The translations under genes were made by a program, and so were the position numbers. Below the pieces are notes generated by a model. It was not told where the DNA came from and searched no databases. It saw only the letters and a list, made by a program, of their open reading frames with translations. Shown here piece by piece: positions 8,938 to 19,387 of a stretch of 64,000 nucleotides of DNA. Positions within the stretch are counted from its first letter, which is position 1. Each line of letters starts with the position of its first letter. This DNA is from Shewanella carassii (GTDB lineage Bacteria > Pseudomonadota > Gammaproteobacteria > Enterobacterales > Shewanellaceae): positions 94,511 through 158,510 of the forward strand of contig NZ_NGVS01000028.1 of NCBI RefSeq assembly GCF_002777975.1, written 5' to 3'.

Positions 8938-10773
8938 ATGATAACTGACTCATTATTAAAGAGTAATGGCCGTGGGCGCCAGCCTAAAAAATTGCTTAAT
9001 CACTACAGCGCCTGGAAATATCTGGTGTTGGTAGTCACTCTGGTGGTGATGGCGCTGAGCGCCTTGCCAACCTGGTATGGTGAAGATGCCGCGGTGCAAA
9101 TTTCTCCCAAGGCCGGACTGGACTTATCTCCGACCCAGATAGTTTCTGAACTGGCCAAGGCCGATATTCAAGTCAAGCGCCTGGACAGCAAAGATCAGCA
9201 AACCCTGGTTATTCTCAATGACGAAGGCCAACAGACGCTGGCCAAGTCATTGCTGGCCGATCATGCCCAAGATCCGGCTGAGCTCACTTTGGCCTTGAGA
9301 CCGGCGGCGCCCGAGTGGCTGCTCGGCATGGGATTTGAACCCATTAAACTGGGACTGGATCTTCGTGGTGGGGTGCAGTTTCTGTTGGATGTGGATATTG
9401 CTCCTGTGTATCAGACTCAAGGCAGTTCATTGGCCGATGCCCTGCGCGTCTTTGCCAGAGAAACGGGGATCCGTGGCTTGAGTGTGCGTCAGGGCGCTGA
9501 AGAGCAACTGACAGTGGTTATGCCAGAGGCGGCTCGCGCCGAGGTGCGGCAATTTATGGCCAAGCAATACCCACTCTGGCAGGTGAGCAGCGATAACAGT
9601 CAACTCAAGCTGGTACTGACGGAGGCCGAGAAAATCAACCTGCGTAATCTGACGGTGCAGCAAAATCTGCAGATCATGCGTACCCGAATTGAGGAACTGG
9701 GGATCACCGAAGCCTTGGTGCAGCGTCAGGGCGAGAGCCGCATCCGTATCGAGCTGCCCGGTGTTCAAGACCCGGCGGCCGCCAAGAGCGTGATAGGGGC
9801 GACCGCGACTCTGGCCTTCTATGAGGTTAAGGATAGTGCCACCGGCGCCATCTTGATTAAAGACAAGTCCGGCAATCCTGTGCCCGTGGCACGTAAACCT
9901 GTGCTGACCGGCGAGCATATTGTCGATGCCCGTGCCGGAATCGGAGAAATGGGCATTGCAGAGGTGAATATTACCCTGGACAGTGAAGGCGGCCGCCGTA
10001 TGACCGACTTTTCGCGAGGCCATATCGGTAAACCTATGGCCACGGCATACAGTGAGTACAGTCGCGATGCCGATGGTAAGGCGGTACAAAGCAATGAAAT
10101 TATCAGTGTCGCCACCATCCAGTCTGTGCTGCCGGAGCGCTTTCGAATAACCGGCGCCGGTAGTTATCAGGATGCGCAGCAATTGGCTCTTTTGCTGCGG
10201 GCCGGTTCTATGACTGCACCTGTCACCATAGTTGAAGAGCGCACCATAGGCCCGACGCTGGGGGCAGAGAATATTCACAACGGCTTTGCCGCCCTGGCGC
10301 TCGGTCTGGGGATCACCCTGGTGTTTATGGCGCTTTGGTATCGCAGGCTGGGCTGGGTCGCCAACCTGGCACTGCTGGCTAACATGGTGTTGCTGTTTGG
10401 CTTGCTGGCCTTGATCCCCGGCGCGGTACTGACTCTCCCCGGGATTGCCGGTTTGGTGCTGACAGTGGGGATGGCGGTGGATACCAATGTGCTGATTTTC
10501 GAGCGGATCCGCGACAAGCTTCGTGAAGGGCGAGCATTGGCGCACGCCATTGACAAGGGCTTTGACAGCGCCTTCTCCACCATTTTCGATGCCAACTTCA
10601 CCACTATGATCACCGCCGTAGTGCTCTACGCCATAGGTAATGGTCCTATTCAGGGGTTTGCGCTGACGCTGGGGCTGGGGTTATTGACCAGTATGTTCAC
10701 CGGAATTTTTGCCTCAAGGGCGATTATCAATCTGGTTTATGGCAAGAACTTCAGCCGCGATGTAAGGGTTTAA
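8938..10773 (+). CDS. secD: Protein translocase subunit SecD
   Basis: A 611-aa inner-membrane subunit that, with SecF, uses the proton or sodium gradient to pull proteins through SecYEG. One N-terminal membrane segment (WKYLVLVVTLVVMALSALP) is followed by the large periplasmic region with the family motif GLDLRGGVQFLLDVD (about residue 139) and five C-terminal membrane segments. ERIRDKLREGRALAHAI marks the conserved cytosolic loop. The first 20 residues or so extend beyond E. coli SecD. The gene is not in the usual tgt-yajC-secD-secF cluster, so it may be a second secDF pair; that cannot be checked here. secF follows after 4 bp. Confidence 0.95.
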   Translation: MITDSLLKSNGRGRQPKKLLNHYSAWKYLVLVVTLVVMALSALPTWYGEDAAVQISPKAGLDLSPTQIVSELAKADIQVKRLDSKDQQTLVILNDEGQQTLAKSLLADHAQDPAELTLALRPAAPEWLLGMGFEPIKLGLDLRGGVQFLLDVDIAPVYQTQGSSLADALRVFARETGIRGLSVRQGAEEQLTVVMPEAARAEVRQFMAKQYPLWQVSSDNSQLKLVLTEAEKINLRNLTVQQNLQIMRTRIEELGITEALVQRQGESRIRIELPGVQDPAAAKSVIGATATLAFYEVKDSATGAILIKDKSGNPVPVARKPVLTGEHIVDARAGIGEMGIAEVNITLDSEGGRRMTDFSRGHIGKPMATAYSEYSRDADGKAVQSNEIISVATIQSVLPERFRITGAGSYQDAQQLALLLRAGSMTAPVTIVEERTIGPTLGAENIHNGFAALALGLGITLVFMALWYRRLGWVANLALLANMVLLFGLLALIPGAVLTLPGIAGLVLTVGMAVDTNVLIFERIRDKLREGRALAHAIDKGFDSAFSTIFDANFTTMITAVVLYAIGNGPIQGFALTLGLGLLTSMFTGIFASRAIINLVYGKNFSRDVRV

Positions 10774-10777
10774 TATT

Positions 10778-11674
10778 ATGATTAATATGAAAAATGCAAC
10801 CAAGTGGCGTTATTTCAGCAGCGCGATTTCTGTGATTTTGATGATAGTGTCCATCAGTGTGATTGCCGTCAAGGGGCTCAACTGGGGGCTGGATTTTACC
10901 GGTGGTGTGGTCAGTGAAATCCGTATCGACAGCTCAATCAGCGCCAAGACGTTGCAACCTTTGTTGCAGCAGGCCTATGGTCAGGAAGTCAGCCTGATTG
11001 CTGCCGGTGAGCCGGGACGCTGGGTGCTGCGTTATGCCGCGCCAAGTGCCGGACAGAGTATGCCCGAACTGCCGGAAGTGTTGGCGGGTATGAACACTCA
11101 GGTGGAAGTGCTCAATACCAGCATAGTCGGGCCTCAGGTCGGCCAGGAGTTGGCCGAGCAGGGCGGTTTGGCTTTGCTGGTGGCTATGTTGTGTATTCTG
11201 GGCTATCTCTCTTACCGCTTTGAGTGGCGTCTGGCATCCGGCGCGGTATTTGCACTGGTGCATGATGTTATCTTTGTGCTGGCTTTTTTTGCCGCCACTC
11301 AGATGGAGTTCAACCTGACGGTGCTGGCGGCAGTGCTGGCCATTTTGGGATATTCACTCAACGATTCCATCATTATTGCCGACAGGATCCGCGAATTGCT
11401 GGCCGCCAAACCCAAGCTGGCGGTAAAAGACATCAATAACCAGGCGATTGCTGCCACGTTTGCCCGAACCATGGTGACATCCGGTACTACCTTGATGACC
11501 ATTTCAGCGCTGTGGATCATGGGCGGAGGTCCCTTGGAAGGATTTTCCATCGCCATGTTTATCGGTGTGTTGACCGGTACCTTCTCCTCAATATCGGTTG
11601 GTACTTCATTGCCGGAATGGTTGGGACTGTCCAGTGAGCATTATCGGGTGACGCCTGTGACCCAGACTCCTTGA
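10778..11674 (+). CDS. secF: Protein translocase subunit SecF
   Basis: A 298-aa partner of SecD. The first membrane segment (FSSAISVILMIVSISVIAV) precedes the family motif GLNWGLDFTGGVVSEI; a short periplasmic domain and five further membrane segments follow, with ILGYSLNDSIIIADRIRE as the conserved signature. AAGGG lies nine bases before the ATG, inside the end of secD, so the two are translated from one message. ATG 10787 is a possible alternative start. Confidence 0.95.
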   Translation: MINMKNATKWRYFSSAISVILMIVSISVIAVKGLNWGLDFTGGVVSEIRIDSSISAKTLQPLLQQAYGQEVSLIAAGEPGRWVLRYAAPSAGQSMPELPEVLAGMNTQVEVLNTSIVGPQVGQELAEQGGLALLVAMLCILGYLSYRFEWRLASGAVFALVHDVIFVLAFFAATQMEFNLTVLAAVLAILGYSLNDSIIIADRIRELLAAKPKLAVKDINNQAIAATFARTMVTSGTTLMTISALWIMGGGPLEGFSIAMFIGVLTGTFSSISVGTSLPEWLGLSSEHYRVTPVTQTP

Positions 11675-11746
11675 TTGAAACCCGTCAATTAATACTGATT
11701 TAATCCACCGGCGCCACAATGTGCGCGCCGATGGGATACTGGCAAC

Positions 11747-11776
11747 AAAAAAGCCACCTGTTAAGGTGGCTTTTTT
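11747..11776. terminator. Bidirectional terminator between secF and yhbY
   Basis: AAAAAAGCCACCT and AGGTGGCTTTTTT form a perfect 13-bp inverted repeat around GTTA. The A and T flanks make it work in both directions for the two convergent genes. Confidence 0.92.
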
Positions 11777-11789
11777 GAGGGGAATGGGC

Positions 11790-12089
11790 TTATCTGGCCT
11801 TGGGCAGAGCGATTTTCATCTCTTCGGATTGGCGGAAAAGCACCAATACATGGCCTATCAGCTGCACCTTGGTTGCCTGGGTTTCACGGACAATGGCATC
11901 AACGATAGCGGCTTTCAGTTCTCTGTCTTCAGAGGCGACTTTAACTTTAATCAGCTCATGGTGAGAGAGCGCATTATCAATTTCAGCCAGTACCCCTTCA
12001 GTCAGGCCATTGGCACCAAGCAGCACTACCGGCTTGAGGCTGTGTGCCAGGCCCTTTAGATGCTGTTTCTGTTTGGTTGTTAAGTTCAT
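11790..12089 (-). CDS. yhbY: YhbY, CRM-domain ribosome assembly factor
   Basis: A 99-aa single-domain RNA-binding protein of the CRM family, associated with the pre-50S ribosomal subunit. The sequence begins MNLTTKQKQHLKGLAHSL and has the CRM loop GANGLTEGV, very like E. coli YhbY (97 aa). The ATG at 12089 is preferred; an in-frame TTG nine bases upstream would add MVE. It is divergent from rlmE, which modifies 23S rRNA, as in E. coli. Confidence 0.95.
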   Translation of the reverse strand: MNLTTKQKQHLKGLAHSLKPVVLLGANGLTEGVLAEIDNALSHHELIKVKVASEDRELKAAIVDAIVRETQATKVQLIGHVLVLFRQSEEMKIALPKAR

Positions 12090-12179
12090 TTCTACCAACT
12101 TTTGCTGAGTTACTGTTGAAAAGCCGCTATTCTACCCTCATATAGCCCTTGTGTAACTCTCATTTGTTGCGGATTTTGA

Positions 12180-12809
12180 ATGTCAGGTAAGAAACGTACG
12201 GCCAGTTCCACCCGTTGGATGCAGGAACACTTTGATGATCACTATGTCAAATTGGCACAAAAACGGGGGCTGCGTTCGCGGGCCGCGTTCAAGTTGGAGG
12301 AGCTGCAACAAAAAGATCAGCTGATTAAACCCGGGATGACAGTGGTTGACCTGGGAGCCGCTCCTGGAGGTTGGTCTCAGGTAGCAGCCAAGTTGGTCGG
12401 TGATAAAGGTAAAGTGGTTGCTTGTGATATTTTACCGATGGACCCAATCGTTGGCGTCGATTTCCTTCAGGGAGACTTCCGTGAGGAAAAAGTCCTCGAG
12501 GCCTTGCTGACCCGGGTTGGGGAAGATAAGGTTGACTTGGTGCTCTCGGATATGGCGCCCAATATGAGTGGTTCAGATGGTGTGGATCAGCCCAGAGCCA
12601 TGTATTTAGTGGAGTTGGCGCTGGATATGTGTCATCAGGTGTTGGCAGCCAATGGTAGTTTTGCTGTTAAAGTCTTTCAGGGGGAGGGCTTTGACGAGTA
12701 TATGAAAGCAGTCAGACAAGCGTTCAAGACTGTAAAAACCCGTAAGCCGGATTCCTCCAGGCCACGTTCTCGCGAGGTCTATCTGGTAGCGACAGGGTAC
12801 AAGTTGTAG
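12180..12809 (+). CDS. rlmE: 23S rRNA 2'-O-ribose U2552 methyltransferase RlmE
   Basis: A 209-aa SAM-dependent methyltransferase (RrmJ/FtsJ) acting on U2552 in the ribosomal A loop late in 50S assembly. Visible motifs are the SAM-binding [15 protein letters not shown] (about residue 55), [13 protein letters not shown] (about 120) with the catalytic Asp, [11 protein letters not shown] with the catalytic Lys, and [10 protein letters not shown] with the Glu. It is followed 44 bp later by ftsH, the conserved rlmE-ftsH pair. Confidence 0.97.
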   Translation: MSGKKRTASSTRWMQEHFDDHYVKLAQKRGLRSRAAFKLEELQQKDQLIKPGMTVVDLGAAPGGWSQVAAKLVGDKGKVVACDILPMDPIVGVDFLQGDFREEKVLEALLTRVGEDKVDLVLSDMAPNMSGSDGVDQPRAMYLVELALDMCHQVLAANGSFAVKVFQGEGFDEYMKAVRQAFKTVKTRKPDSSRPRSREVYLVATGYKL

Positions 12810-12853
12810 TACCCTGATTGAAGTAAATCTCAAGACTTTGTGAGGTTCAGTAA

Positions 12854-14818
12854 TTGAGTGACATGGCAAAAAATTTGATTCTCTGGGTGGTCATCGCCGT
12901 GGTGCTGATGTCCGTGTTCCAGGGTTACTCCCCCTCTTCTTCGTCAGCGCAGAAGATGGATTATTCGACTTTCCTGGACGATGTTCGTAGCGGCCAAGTC
13001 AGTAACGTTGAAGTGAAAAGCGATCAACGTACGATTGAAGGCGTCAAAAAGTCCGGTGAAAAGTTCACCACCATTATGCCCTTGTATGACCAGGATCTGA
13101 TCAATGACCTGGATCGTAAAGGCATCCGCATGAAAGGGCAGGAAGCCGAAGAGTCAGGTTTCCTGACACAGATCTTTATCTCCTGGTTCCCTATGCTGCT
13201 GCTTATCGGGGTGTGGATCTTCTTTATGCGACAGATGCAGGGCGGTGGCGGTAAAGGCGCCATGTCCTTTGGCAAGAGTAAAGCCAAGCTGATGAGCGAA
13301 GATCAGATTAAGACCACCTTTGCCGATGTGGCCGGTTGTGATGAGGCCAAGGAAGAGGTGAAGGAGATGGTGGATTATCTGCGTGATCCGACTAAGTTCC
13401 AGAAACTCGGTGGCCGTATTCCTACCGGTGTCTTGATGGTTGGTCCTCCAGGTACAGGTAAAACCTTGCTCGCCAAGGCGATTGCCGGTGAAGCCAAGGT
13501 GCCTTTCTTTACCATCTCAGGTTCTGACTTTGTGGAAATGTTTGTCGGTGTCGGTGCCTCCCGGGTACGTGACATGTTCGAGCAGGCCAAAAAGTCGGCG
13601 CCATGTATCATCTTTATCGATGAAATCGACGCCGTTGGCCGTCAGCGTGGTGCCGGACTCGGTGGTGGTCACGACGAGCGTGAGCAAACATTGAACCAGA
13701 TGCTGGTGGAAATGGACGGCTTTGAAGGTAATGAAGGTATTATCGTTATCGCCGCAACCAACCGTCCAGATGTGTTGGATGCTGCGCTGTTGCGTCCAGG
13801 CCGTTTCGACCGCCAGGTTGTTGTAGGGCTGCCGGATGTTCGCGGCCGTGAGCAAATTCTTAAAGTGCACATGCGTAAAGTGCCTTTGGGTGACGATGTT
13901 AAAGCTAGTGTGATTGCCCGTGGTACGCCTGGGTTCTCAGGTGCGGATCTTGCCAACCTGGTTAACGAGGCGGCACTGTTTGCTGCTCGCGGTAATCGCC
14001 GTGTGGTGACCATGGAAGAGTTTGAGAGTGCCAAAGACAAGATCATGATGGGCGCCGAGCGCCGCTCCATGGTGATGTCTGAGTCCGAGAAAGAGATGAC
14101 GGCTTACCACGAAGCCGGCCACGCGATTGTGGGCTATCTGGTGCCTGAGCACGACCCTGTGCATAAGGTAACCATTATCCCTCGTGGCCGGGCCTTGGGT
14201 GTGACCTTCTTCCTGCCGGAAGCCGATGCCATCAGTGAGAGCCGCCAGAAGCTGGAGAGTAAGATCTCTGTGGCCTACGGTGGTCGACTGGCAGAAGAGA
14301 TTATCTTTGGCACTGAAAAAGTCTCTACCGGTGCATCTCAGGACATTAAATATGCTACGGCCATTGCCCGTAACATGGTGACCCAGTGGGGCTTCTCTGA
14401 GAAACTAGGTCCGCTGCTATACGCAGAGGAAGAGGGTGAGGTATTCCTGGGCCGCTCCATGGCCAAGTCCAAGCATATGTCTGATGAGACTGCGGCCATC
14501 ATAGACTCCGAAATCAAGGCTATCATTGACCGCAACTACCAGCGTGCCAAGCAACTGCTGGATGAGAATATGGACGTACTGCACGCGATGAAAGATGCGT
14601 TGATGAAGTATGAGACCATAGACTCGCGCCAGATAGAGGACTTGATGGAGCGCCGCGAAGTGCGTCCTCCGGTGGATTGGCATATGGATGACAACGGCTC
14701 TTCCAACGGCAATAATGGCAATAAAGGTGCCAAGCCTGAAGAGACTGAAGTTGAAGAGCATGAGCCGAGTGATACTGCTGCAGATTTGGGCAAACCCGGC
14801 GAGAGCCCGCTGAAATAA
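12854..14818 (+). CDS. ftsH: ATP-dependent zinc metalloprotease FtsH
   Basis: A 654-aa membrane-anchored AAA+ protease that degrades misfolded membrane proteins and short-lived regulators. There are two membrane segments (about residues 6-20 and 108-126) with a periplasmic loop between. The AAA module has Walker A GPPGTGKT (about 197-204), Walker B IIFIDEID and the second region of homology RPGRFDRQ. The protease site is HEAGH (about 419-423). GAGG at 12842-12845 sits eight bases before a TTG at 12854, so TTG is chosen; ATG 12863 matches the E. coli start. The last 45 residues or so are acidic and low in complexity. Confidence 0.97.
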   Translation: MSDMAKNLILWVVIAVVLMSVFQGYSPSSSSAQKMDYSTFLDDVRSGQVSNVEVKSDQRTIEGVKKSGEKFTTIMPLYDQDLINDLDRKGIRMKGQEAEESGFLTQIFISWFPMLLLIGVWIFFMRQMQGGGGKGAMSFGKSKAKLMSEDQIKTTFADVAGCDEAKEEVKEMVDYLRDPTKFQKLGGRIPTGVLMVGPPGTGKTLLAKAIAGEAKVPFFTISGSDFVEMFVGVGASRVRDMFEQAKKSAPCIIFIDEIDAVGRQRGAGLGGGHDEREQTLNQMLVEMDGFEGNEGIIVIAATNRPDVLDAALLRPGRFDRQVVVGLPDVRGREQILKVHMRKVPLGDDVKASVIARGTPGFSGADLANLVNEAALFAARGNRRVVTMEEFESAKDKIMMGAERRSMVMSESEKEMTAYHEAGHAIVGYLVPEHDPVHKVTIIPRGRALGVTFFLPEADAISESRQKLESKISVAYGGRLAEEIIFGTEKVSTGASQDIKYATAIARNMVTQWGFSEKLGPLLYAEEEGEVFLGRSMAKSKHMSDETAAIIDSEIKAIIDRNYQRAKQLLDENMDVLHAMKDALMKYETIDSRQIEDLMERREVRPPVDWHMDDNGSSNGNNGNKGAKPEETEVEEHEPSDTAADLGKPGESPLK

Positions 14819-14834
14819 GCTCATTCTGAGGTCA

Positions 14835-14862
14835 AAGAAAACCCCGCAAGGGGTTTTCTTGT
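14835..14862 (+). terminator. Terminator after ftsH
   Basis: AAGAAAACCCC and GGGGTTTTCTT pair perfectly around GCAA, 17 bp after the ftsH stop. It can act in both directions. Confidence 0.88.
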
Positions 14863-14931
14863 TTCTGCCTGAAGGCACAATAATAAATCCAAGAAAGATG
14901 TTCTCGCGCTTGACGCGTAAGGGAGTAAAGA

Positions 14932-15768
14932 GTGTTTGAATTGAAGTCCGGTGCTCAGCAACTACTACTCGATGAGCCTAAGGTGATGGGGATCCTCAAT
15001 GTAACCCCGGATTCGTTTTCCGATGGCGGCCGTTTTTCTTCCTTTGAACTGGCTTGCCGCCACGCCGACCAGATGGTGGCCGATGGCGCCGTGTTTATTG
15101 ATATCGGCGGCGAGTCCACTCGGCCCGGGGCTGCCGATGTCAGCGTCGATGAGGAGCTTTCCCGGGTTGTTCCCTTGGTGGAGTATATTGTCGCCAAGTA
15201 TCCTCAGATCTGGATCTCTTTGGATACCAGCAAAGCCGAAGTGATGCGTGCCGGTATCAATGCCGGCGCTCATCTTATCAACGACGTGCGGGCCTTGCAG
15301 GAGCCCGGCGCCCTCCAAGCCGCGGCTGAGTTGCAGGTGCCTGTGTGCCTGATGCATATGCAGGGGCAACCCAGAACCATGCAGAATGCGCCCCACTATG
15401 AGGATCTGCTTGCCGAGGTGAATGACTTCTTTGCCAAGCGCATTGAGGCCTGCATTGATGCAGGGATCGCCAGAGAGGCAATATTGCTGGATCCAGGTTT
15501 TGGATTTGGCAAGACGCTGGAACACAATTATCATCTGCTGGCTCATTTGCAAGAGCTAGCAAAATTTGATCTGCCAATACTTATCGGATTGTCACGAAAG
15601 AGTATGATAGGAAATCTGCTTGAGCGCAGCGTAGACAATAGATTGGCAGGCAGCCTGGCAGGCGCTATGTTGGCAGCTCAGCGGGGCGCACATATTATTC
15701 GGGTACATGATGTCGCAGAGACTTACGATGTACTCAAGGTCATGGCTGCAACCAAACAGTTTGGATAA
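14932..15768 (+). CDS. folP: Dihydropteroate synthase
   Basis: A 278-aa TIM-barrel enzyme that joins p-aminobenzoate to dihydropterin pyrophosphate in folate synthesis; it is the sulfonamide target. Signatures are MGILNVTPDSFSDGG (about residue 19), GGESTRPGA (about 60), LIGLSRKSMIG (about 220) and the C-terminal IIRVHDVAET. The GTG start has GGGAG at 14921-14925. It lies between ftsH and glmM as in E. coli. Confidence 0.97.
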   Translation: MFELKSGAQQLLLDEPKVMGILNVTPDSFSDGGRFSSFELACRHADQMVADGAVFIDIGGESTRPGAADVSVDEELSRVVPLVEYIVAKYPQIWISLDTSKAEVMRAGINAGAHLINDVRALQEPGALQAAAELQVPVCLMHMQGQPRTMQNAPHYEDLLAEVNDFFAKRIEACIDAGIAREAILLDPGFGFGKTLEHNYHLLAHLQELAKFDLPILIGLSRKSMIGNLLERSVDNRLAGSLAGAMLAAQRGAHIIRVHDVAETYDVLKVMAATKQFG

Positions 15769-15864
15769 AGAAGCGCTGTGACTTCATCGGATTCAGGTCG
15801 GCGGGTCAGCCGACATTAGGTTTACAATATATAGAATAACCATCTGGGATGGTTCGTAAGAGGG

Positions 15865-17202
15865 GTGAGTGTGAGAAAGTTTTTTGGTACGGATGGGATC
15901 CGCGGCAAAGTCGGAGCGGGCAAGATGACTCCTGAGTTGGCTCTTAAGCTTGGCTGGGCTGCCGGTAGGGTCTTGTCCCGCAGTGGCACTCGTAAAGTGA
16001 TCATAGGCAAGGATACCCGGATCTCAGGTTATCTGTTCGAGTCGGCGCTGGAAGCCGGCCTGTCTGCTGCCGGGCTCAATGTGATGTTGATGGGCCCAAT
16101 GCCTACGCCTGCGGTAGCCTACCTGACCCGAACTTTCCGCGCCGAGGCCGGAGTGGTTATCAGTGCATCTCACAACCCCTACTATGATAACGGTATCAAG
16201 TTTTTCTCCACAGATGGCAGTAAGCTGGATGACGAGCTGGAACTTGAGATTGAAGCCGAGCTGGAAAAACCTCTGGTTTGTGTTGAGTCGCATCTGCTGG
16301 GGAAGGTTTCTCGCATTGATGATGCTGCCGGTCGTTATATCGAATACTGCAAAGGTAACTTCCCGGCGGATCAAACCCTCGCCGGGCTCAAGATAGTGGT
16401 GGACTGTGCTCACGGCGCTACCTATCACATTGCCCCCAATGTGTTCCGCGAACTGGGCGCCGAGGTGGTGACCATAGGGGATAAGCCCAATGGTATCAAC
16501 ATCAATGATCAAGTGGGGGCGACCTCCATGGCCAAGATCTGTGAAACCGTGGTCAGTGAAGGCGCCGATCTGGGTATCGCGCTCGATGGCGATGGCGACC
16601 GTATCATGATGGTCAATCGACAAGGTGATGTCATAGACGGCGATCAGATCCTCTATATCCTTGCCTGCGACGCCCAAAAGCGCGGCATTCTCAAAGGCGG
16701 GGTTGTTGGTACGCTGATGTCCAATCTGGGACTCGAGCTGGCGCTCAAACAGCTCAATATTCCCTTTGCCCGTTCCAAGGTTGGCGATCGCTATGTAATG
16801 GAACTGCTGAAAGAGAAAGATTGGCGCATTGGGGGAGAAAACTCAGGCCATATCCTCAACCTGGATCATGGCACTACGGGTGATGGCATAGTGGCAGGTA
16901 TTCTGGTGCTGGCGGCCATGCGTCGTCATAACGCCTCGCTGGAAGAGTTGACTGAATCGATGCAGATGTTGCCTCAGGTCCTTATTAATGTTCGTTTTGA
17001 AGGCAACTCAGATCCGCTGGCATCACAATTGGTGCAAGACGCCCAGGCTCAGGTGGAGTCGCAACTGGGTGAGCGTGGACGGGTGTTGTTGCGTAAATCC
17101 GGTACTGAACCTTTGATCCGGGTGATGGTGGAAGGGGATGATGAAGCCCTGGTGCGCGCTCATGCCGAAACCATAGCCGCCGCAGTCAAACAAGCGGTTT
17201 AA
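15865..17202 (+). CDS. glmM: Phosphoglucosamine mutase
   Basis: Interconverts glucosamine-6-phosphate and glucosamine-1-phosphate, feeding UDP-GlcNAc for peptidoglycan and LPS. The 445-aa protein has the phosphoserine loop [14 protein letters not shown] (Ser near residue 102), the metal loop [11 protein letters not shown] (about 240), the sugar-binding GGENSGHI (about 325) and the phosphate-binding [12 protein letters not shown] near the end. AAGAGGGG ends directly at GTG 15865, so the in-frame GTG six bases downstream may be the true start. Confidence 0.97.
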   Translation: MSVRKFFGTDGIRGKVGAGKMTPELALKLGWAAGRVLSRSGTRKVIIGKDTRISGYLFESALEAGLSAAGLNVMLMGPMPTPAVAYLTRTFRAEAGVVISASHNPYYDNGIKFFSTDGSKLDDELELEIEAELEKPLVCVESHLLGKVSRIDDAAGRYIEYCKGNFPADQTLAGLKIVVDCAHGATYHIAPNVFRELGAEVVTIGDKPNGININDQVGATSMAKICETVVSEGADLGIALDGDGDRIMMVNRQGDVIDGDQILYILACDAQKRGILKGGVVGTLMSNLGLELALKQLNIPFARSKVGDRYVMELLKEKDWRIGGENSGHILNLDHGTTGDGIVAGILVLAAMRRHNASLEELTESMQMLPQVLINVRFEGNSDPLASQLVQDAQAQVESQLGERGRVLLRKSGTEPLIRVMVEGDDEALVRAHAETIAAAVKQAV

Positions 17203-17384
17203 ATTGGCGTTTTTTAGCTTAATCAAAGTAAAATTAATGACTTAAGCTGAAATTGTGAGCGATTTACTGAGTGTGAGCGCAAAAAGTAGCCGAACACACG
17301 GTAAATCGCAAAAATTCCGTAAACAGGTATTGTAAGTTAATAAGTGGTTCGCTATTATTCACGCCGCTTTCAGAGGAGATGGTG

Positions 17385-18167
17385 ATGGCACTCAGACGTC
17401 CAATGGTAGCAGGCAACTGGAAAATGAATGGCAGTGCGCAGTTAGCGCAAGAGTTGTTCAAGAAGTTTGCCAATAAGCTACATAATGATTCTGTTGAAGT
17501 GGTTTTATGCCCACCAGCGATTTATCTGGAAAGCGTAAGGCAACTGCTCGAAACTAACAAGGAAACCTTAAATGGTTCTCTGGTTAGAATGGGAGCTCAG
17601 AACCTGAGTCAGCACGATTTTGGTGCGTACACGGGTGAAACCTCAGGGCGGATGCTGAAAGATGCCGGTTGTCGTTATGTGATAATTGGTCACTCGGAAC
17701 GCCGCCGTATGTACGGTGAAACGAGTAATATAGTGGCAGAGAAATTTGCCGCGGCTCAAAAGCACGGTCTAACTCCGATACTCTGTGTCGGTGAATCTGG
17801 CCCGGCTCGTGAAGCAAGACGTACTTTTGAGGTGCTTGCCGAAGAGTTGGATGTGGTAATCGAAAAGAACGGTACCATGGCTTTTGATAATGCGATCATC
17901 GCCTATGAGCCTCTTTGGGCTGTAGGGACAGGAAAGAGCGCAACACCAGAGCAGGCACAAGAAGTTCACGCGTTTATACGCAATCGCCTCTCTGAAGTGT
18001 CCCCTTATATTGGGGAAAATATCAGGATCTTGTACGGCGGCAGTGTCACACCGAGTAATGCTGCAGATTTATTCGCCCAACCTGATGTGGATGGTGGACT
18101 GATAGGCGGTGCTAGCTTAAACTCTACCGAATTCTTGAGTTTATGTACGATAGCAATGAGCGCTTAA
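17385..18167 (+). CDS. tpiA: Triosephosphate isomerase
   Basis: A 260-aa glycolytic enzyme interconverting glyceraldehyde-3-phosphate and DHAP. Active-site residues are present: Lys in AGNWKMNG, His in IGHSERRR and Glu in AYEPLWAVGTG, plus the phosphate loop YGGSVTPSNA. AGAGGAG at 17372-17378 places the start at ATG 17385 rather than ATG 17379. The preceding 180 bp are AT-rich and may hold the promoter. secG begins one base after the stop. Confidence 0.98.
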   Translation: MALRRPMVAGNWKMNGSAQLAQELFKKFANKLHNDSVEVVLCPPAIYLESVRQLLETNKETLNGSLVRMGAQNLSQHDFGAYTGETSGRMLKDAGCRYVIIGHSERRRMYGETSNIVAEKFAAAQKHGLTPILCVGESGPAREARRTFEVLAEELDVVIEKNGTMAFDNAIIAYEPLWAVGTGKSATPEQAQEVHAFIRNRLSEVSPYIGENIRILYGGSVTPSNAADLFAQPDVDGGLIGGASLNSTEFLSLCTIAMSA

Positions 18168-18168
18168 T

Positions 18169-18474
18169 ATGAAAGAAGTACTGATGGTTATTTACTTGTT
18201 GGTGGCTTTGGGTCTGGTTGGACTCATCCTTATCCAGCAAGGCAAAGGGGCTGACATGGGCGCATCTTTTGGTGCCGGTGCTTCAGGAACCCTGTTCGGT
18301 TCAGCAGGTTCAGGTAACTTTCTGACTCGGACAACGGCGATTCTCGCTATCGCGTTTTTCACTCTTAGCCTGGTTATTGGCAACATGAGTGCGCATCACG
18401 TGAAGCAGGACACCAATATTATGGGTTCTGATGTAGAACAGACCCAACAGTCTGAGACCAAAATTCCAGACTAA
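18169..18474 (+). CDS. secG: Protein-export membrane protein SecG
   Basis: A 101-aa subunit of the SecYEG channel with two membrane segments: VLMVIYLLVALGLVGLILIQ and FLTRTTAILAIAFFTLSLVI. The linking loop GADMGASFGAGASGTLFGS is typical of the family. It is translationally close to tpiA and is followed by two tRNA genes, as often in gammaproteobacteria. Confidence 0.96.
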   Translation: MKEVLMVIYLLVALGLVGLILIQQGKGADMGASFGAGASGTLFGSAGSGNFLTRTTAILAIAFFTLSLVIGNMSAHHVKQDTNIMGSDVEQTQQSETKIPD

Positions 18475-18484
18475 TACCGAATAT

Positions 18485-18571
18485 GCCGAGGTGGTGAAAT
18501 TGGTAGACGCGCAGCCTTGAGGTGGCTGTGACCTAACGGTCGTGCGGGTTCAAGTCCCGCTCTCGGCACCA
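18485..18571 (+). tRNA. tRNA-Leu (anticodon GAG)
   Basis: An 87-nt gene with a long variable arm, as expected for a class II tRNA. The acceptor stem GCCGAGG pairs with TCTCGGC, the anticodon arm is CAGCC-TTGAGGT-GGCTG, the T arm contains GGTTCAAGTCC, and CCA is encoded. Confidence 0.97.
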
Positions 18572-18653
18572 ATCTTTAACTGAGTGAATGGATATGAAAT
18601 TTTTCTCAGTTATTGCAAGTGAAAGCTGAAATCAGTAAACTTGCAGCAGTTGA

Positions 18654-18730
<77 letters not shown>

Positions 18731-18793
18731 GCTCCCAGTGATGAATTAAGCTAATATATAATTCATCCTGTTTACAGGTTCTTGAACATAATG

Positions 18794-18816
18794 ACCTCGT
18801 GATTACGGGGTTTTTT
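18794..18816 (+). terminator. Terminator between the initiator tRNA and rimP
   Basis: ACCTCGT...ACGGGGT forms a short stem (one T-G pair) around GATT, followed by TTTTTT. In E. coli a leaky terminator occupies the same place in the metY-rimP-nusA operon; read-through here is inferred. The following 85 bp up to rimP hold only T-rich leader sequence. Confidence 0.75.
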
Positions 18817-18904
18817 GTTATCTGGGACTTTTAAATTTGCTGCCTTTTACGGCAGCTCAATACTGGGGCTATTAATAGCCCTTTTTTGTTTTTCGGGGGT
18901 TACC

Positions 18905-19360
18905 TTGGCAACATTAGAATCCAGACTCACAGAAATGCTTACTCCGGCAGTGGAAGGCCTCGGCTACCAGCTATGGGGTATTGAATTTGTTAAGGCCGGC
19001 AAGCATTCAACCTTGCGGCTATTTATTGACAGTGAGAACGGCATTAATATTGAAGATTGTGCCAATGCCAGTCGTCAGGCGAGCGCCATTCTGGATGTCG
19101 AGGACCCAATCACTTCCGAATACACACTGGAAGTCTCCTCTCCCGGTCTCGACAGGCCGCTGTTCACCTCTGAACAATACGCTATGTACCTTGGAGAGGA
19201 AGCAAAGATTCAACTGACTATGCCGGTAGCGGGTAGTCGTAACTTAAAAGGTACCATCACTAAGGTGGAAGGGCAGATGCTCACCCTGACAGTGGATGGA
19301 AAAGACTTGATTATTGCCTTGGATAACATCCGTAAAGGCAACCTGATCGCTAAGTTTTGA
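18905..19360 (+). CDS. rimP: Ribosome maturation factor RimP
   Basis: A 151-aa factor for 30S subunit maturation, with an alpha/beta N-terminal domain ([26 protein letters not shown]) and an SH3-like C-terminal domain ([12 protein letters not shown]). The reading frame is open 90 bases further upstream, but similarity starts at [14 protein letters not shown] 18905, preceded by GGGGG, is therefore the likely start. It heads the rimP-nusA-infB-rbfA-truB-rpsO operon. Confidence 0.95.
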   Translation: MATLESRLTEMLTPAVEGLGYQLWGIEFVKAGKHSTLRLFIDSENGINIEDCANASRQASAILDVEDPITSEYTLEVSSPGLDRPLFTSEQYAMYLGEEAKIQLTMPVAGSRNLKGTITKVEGQMLTLTVDGKDLIIALDNIRKGNLIAKF

Positions 19361-19387
19361 TGGTTTCAAGGTGAACGAGGCAAGACG

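Noticed and set aside
9427..10545. 372-aa minus-strand ORF inside secD
   Set aside because: Antisense of a well-conserved gene; the His/Gln-rich composition is typical of shadow frames.
11721..12059. 112-aa plus-strand ORF over yhbY
   Set aside because: It is the complement of the conserved yhbY and begins inside the terminator region.
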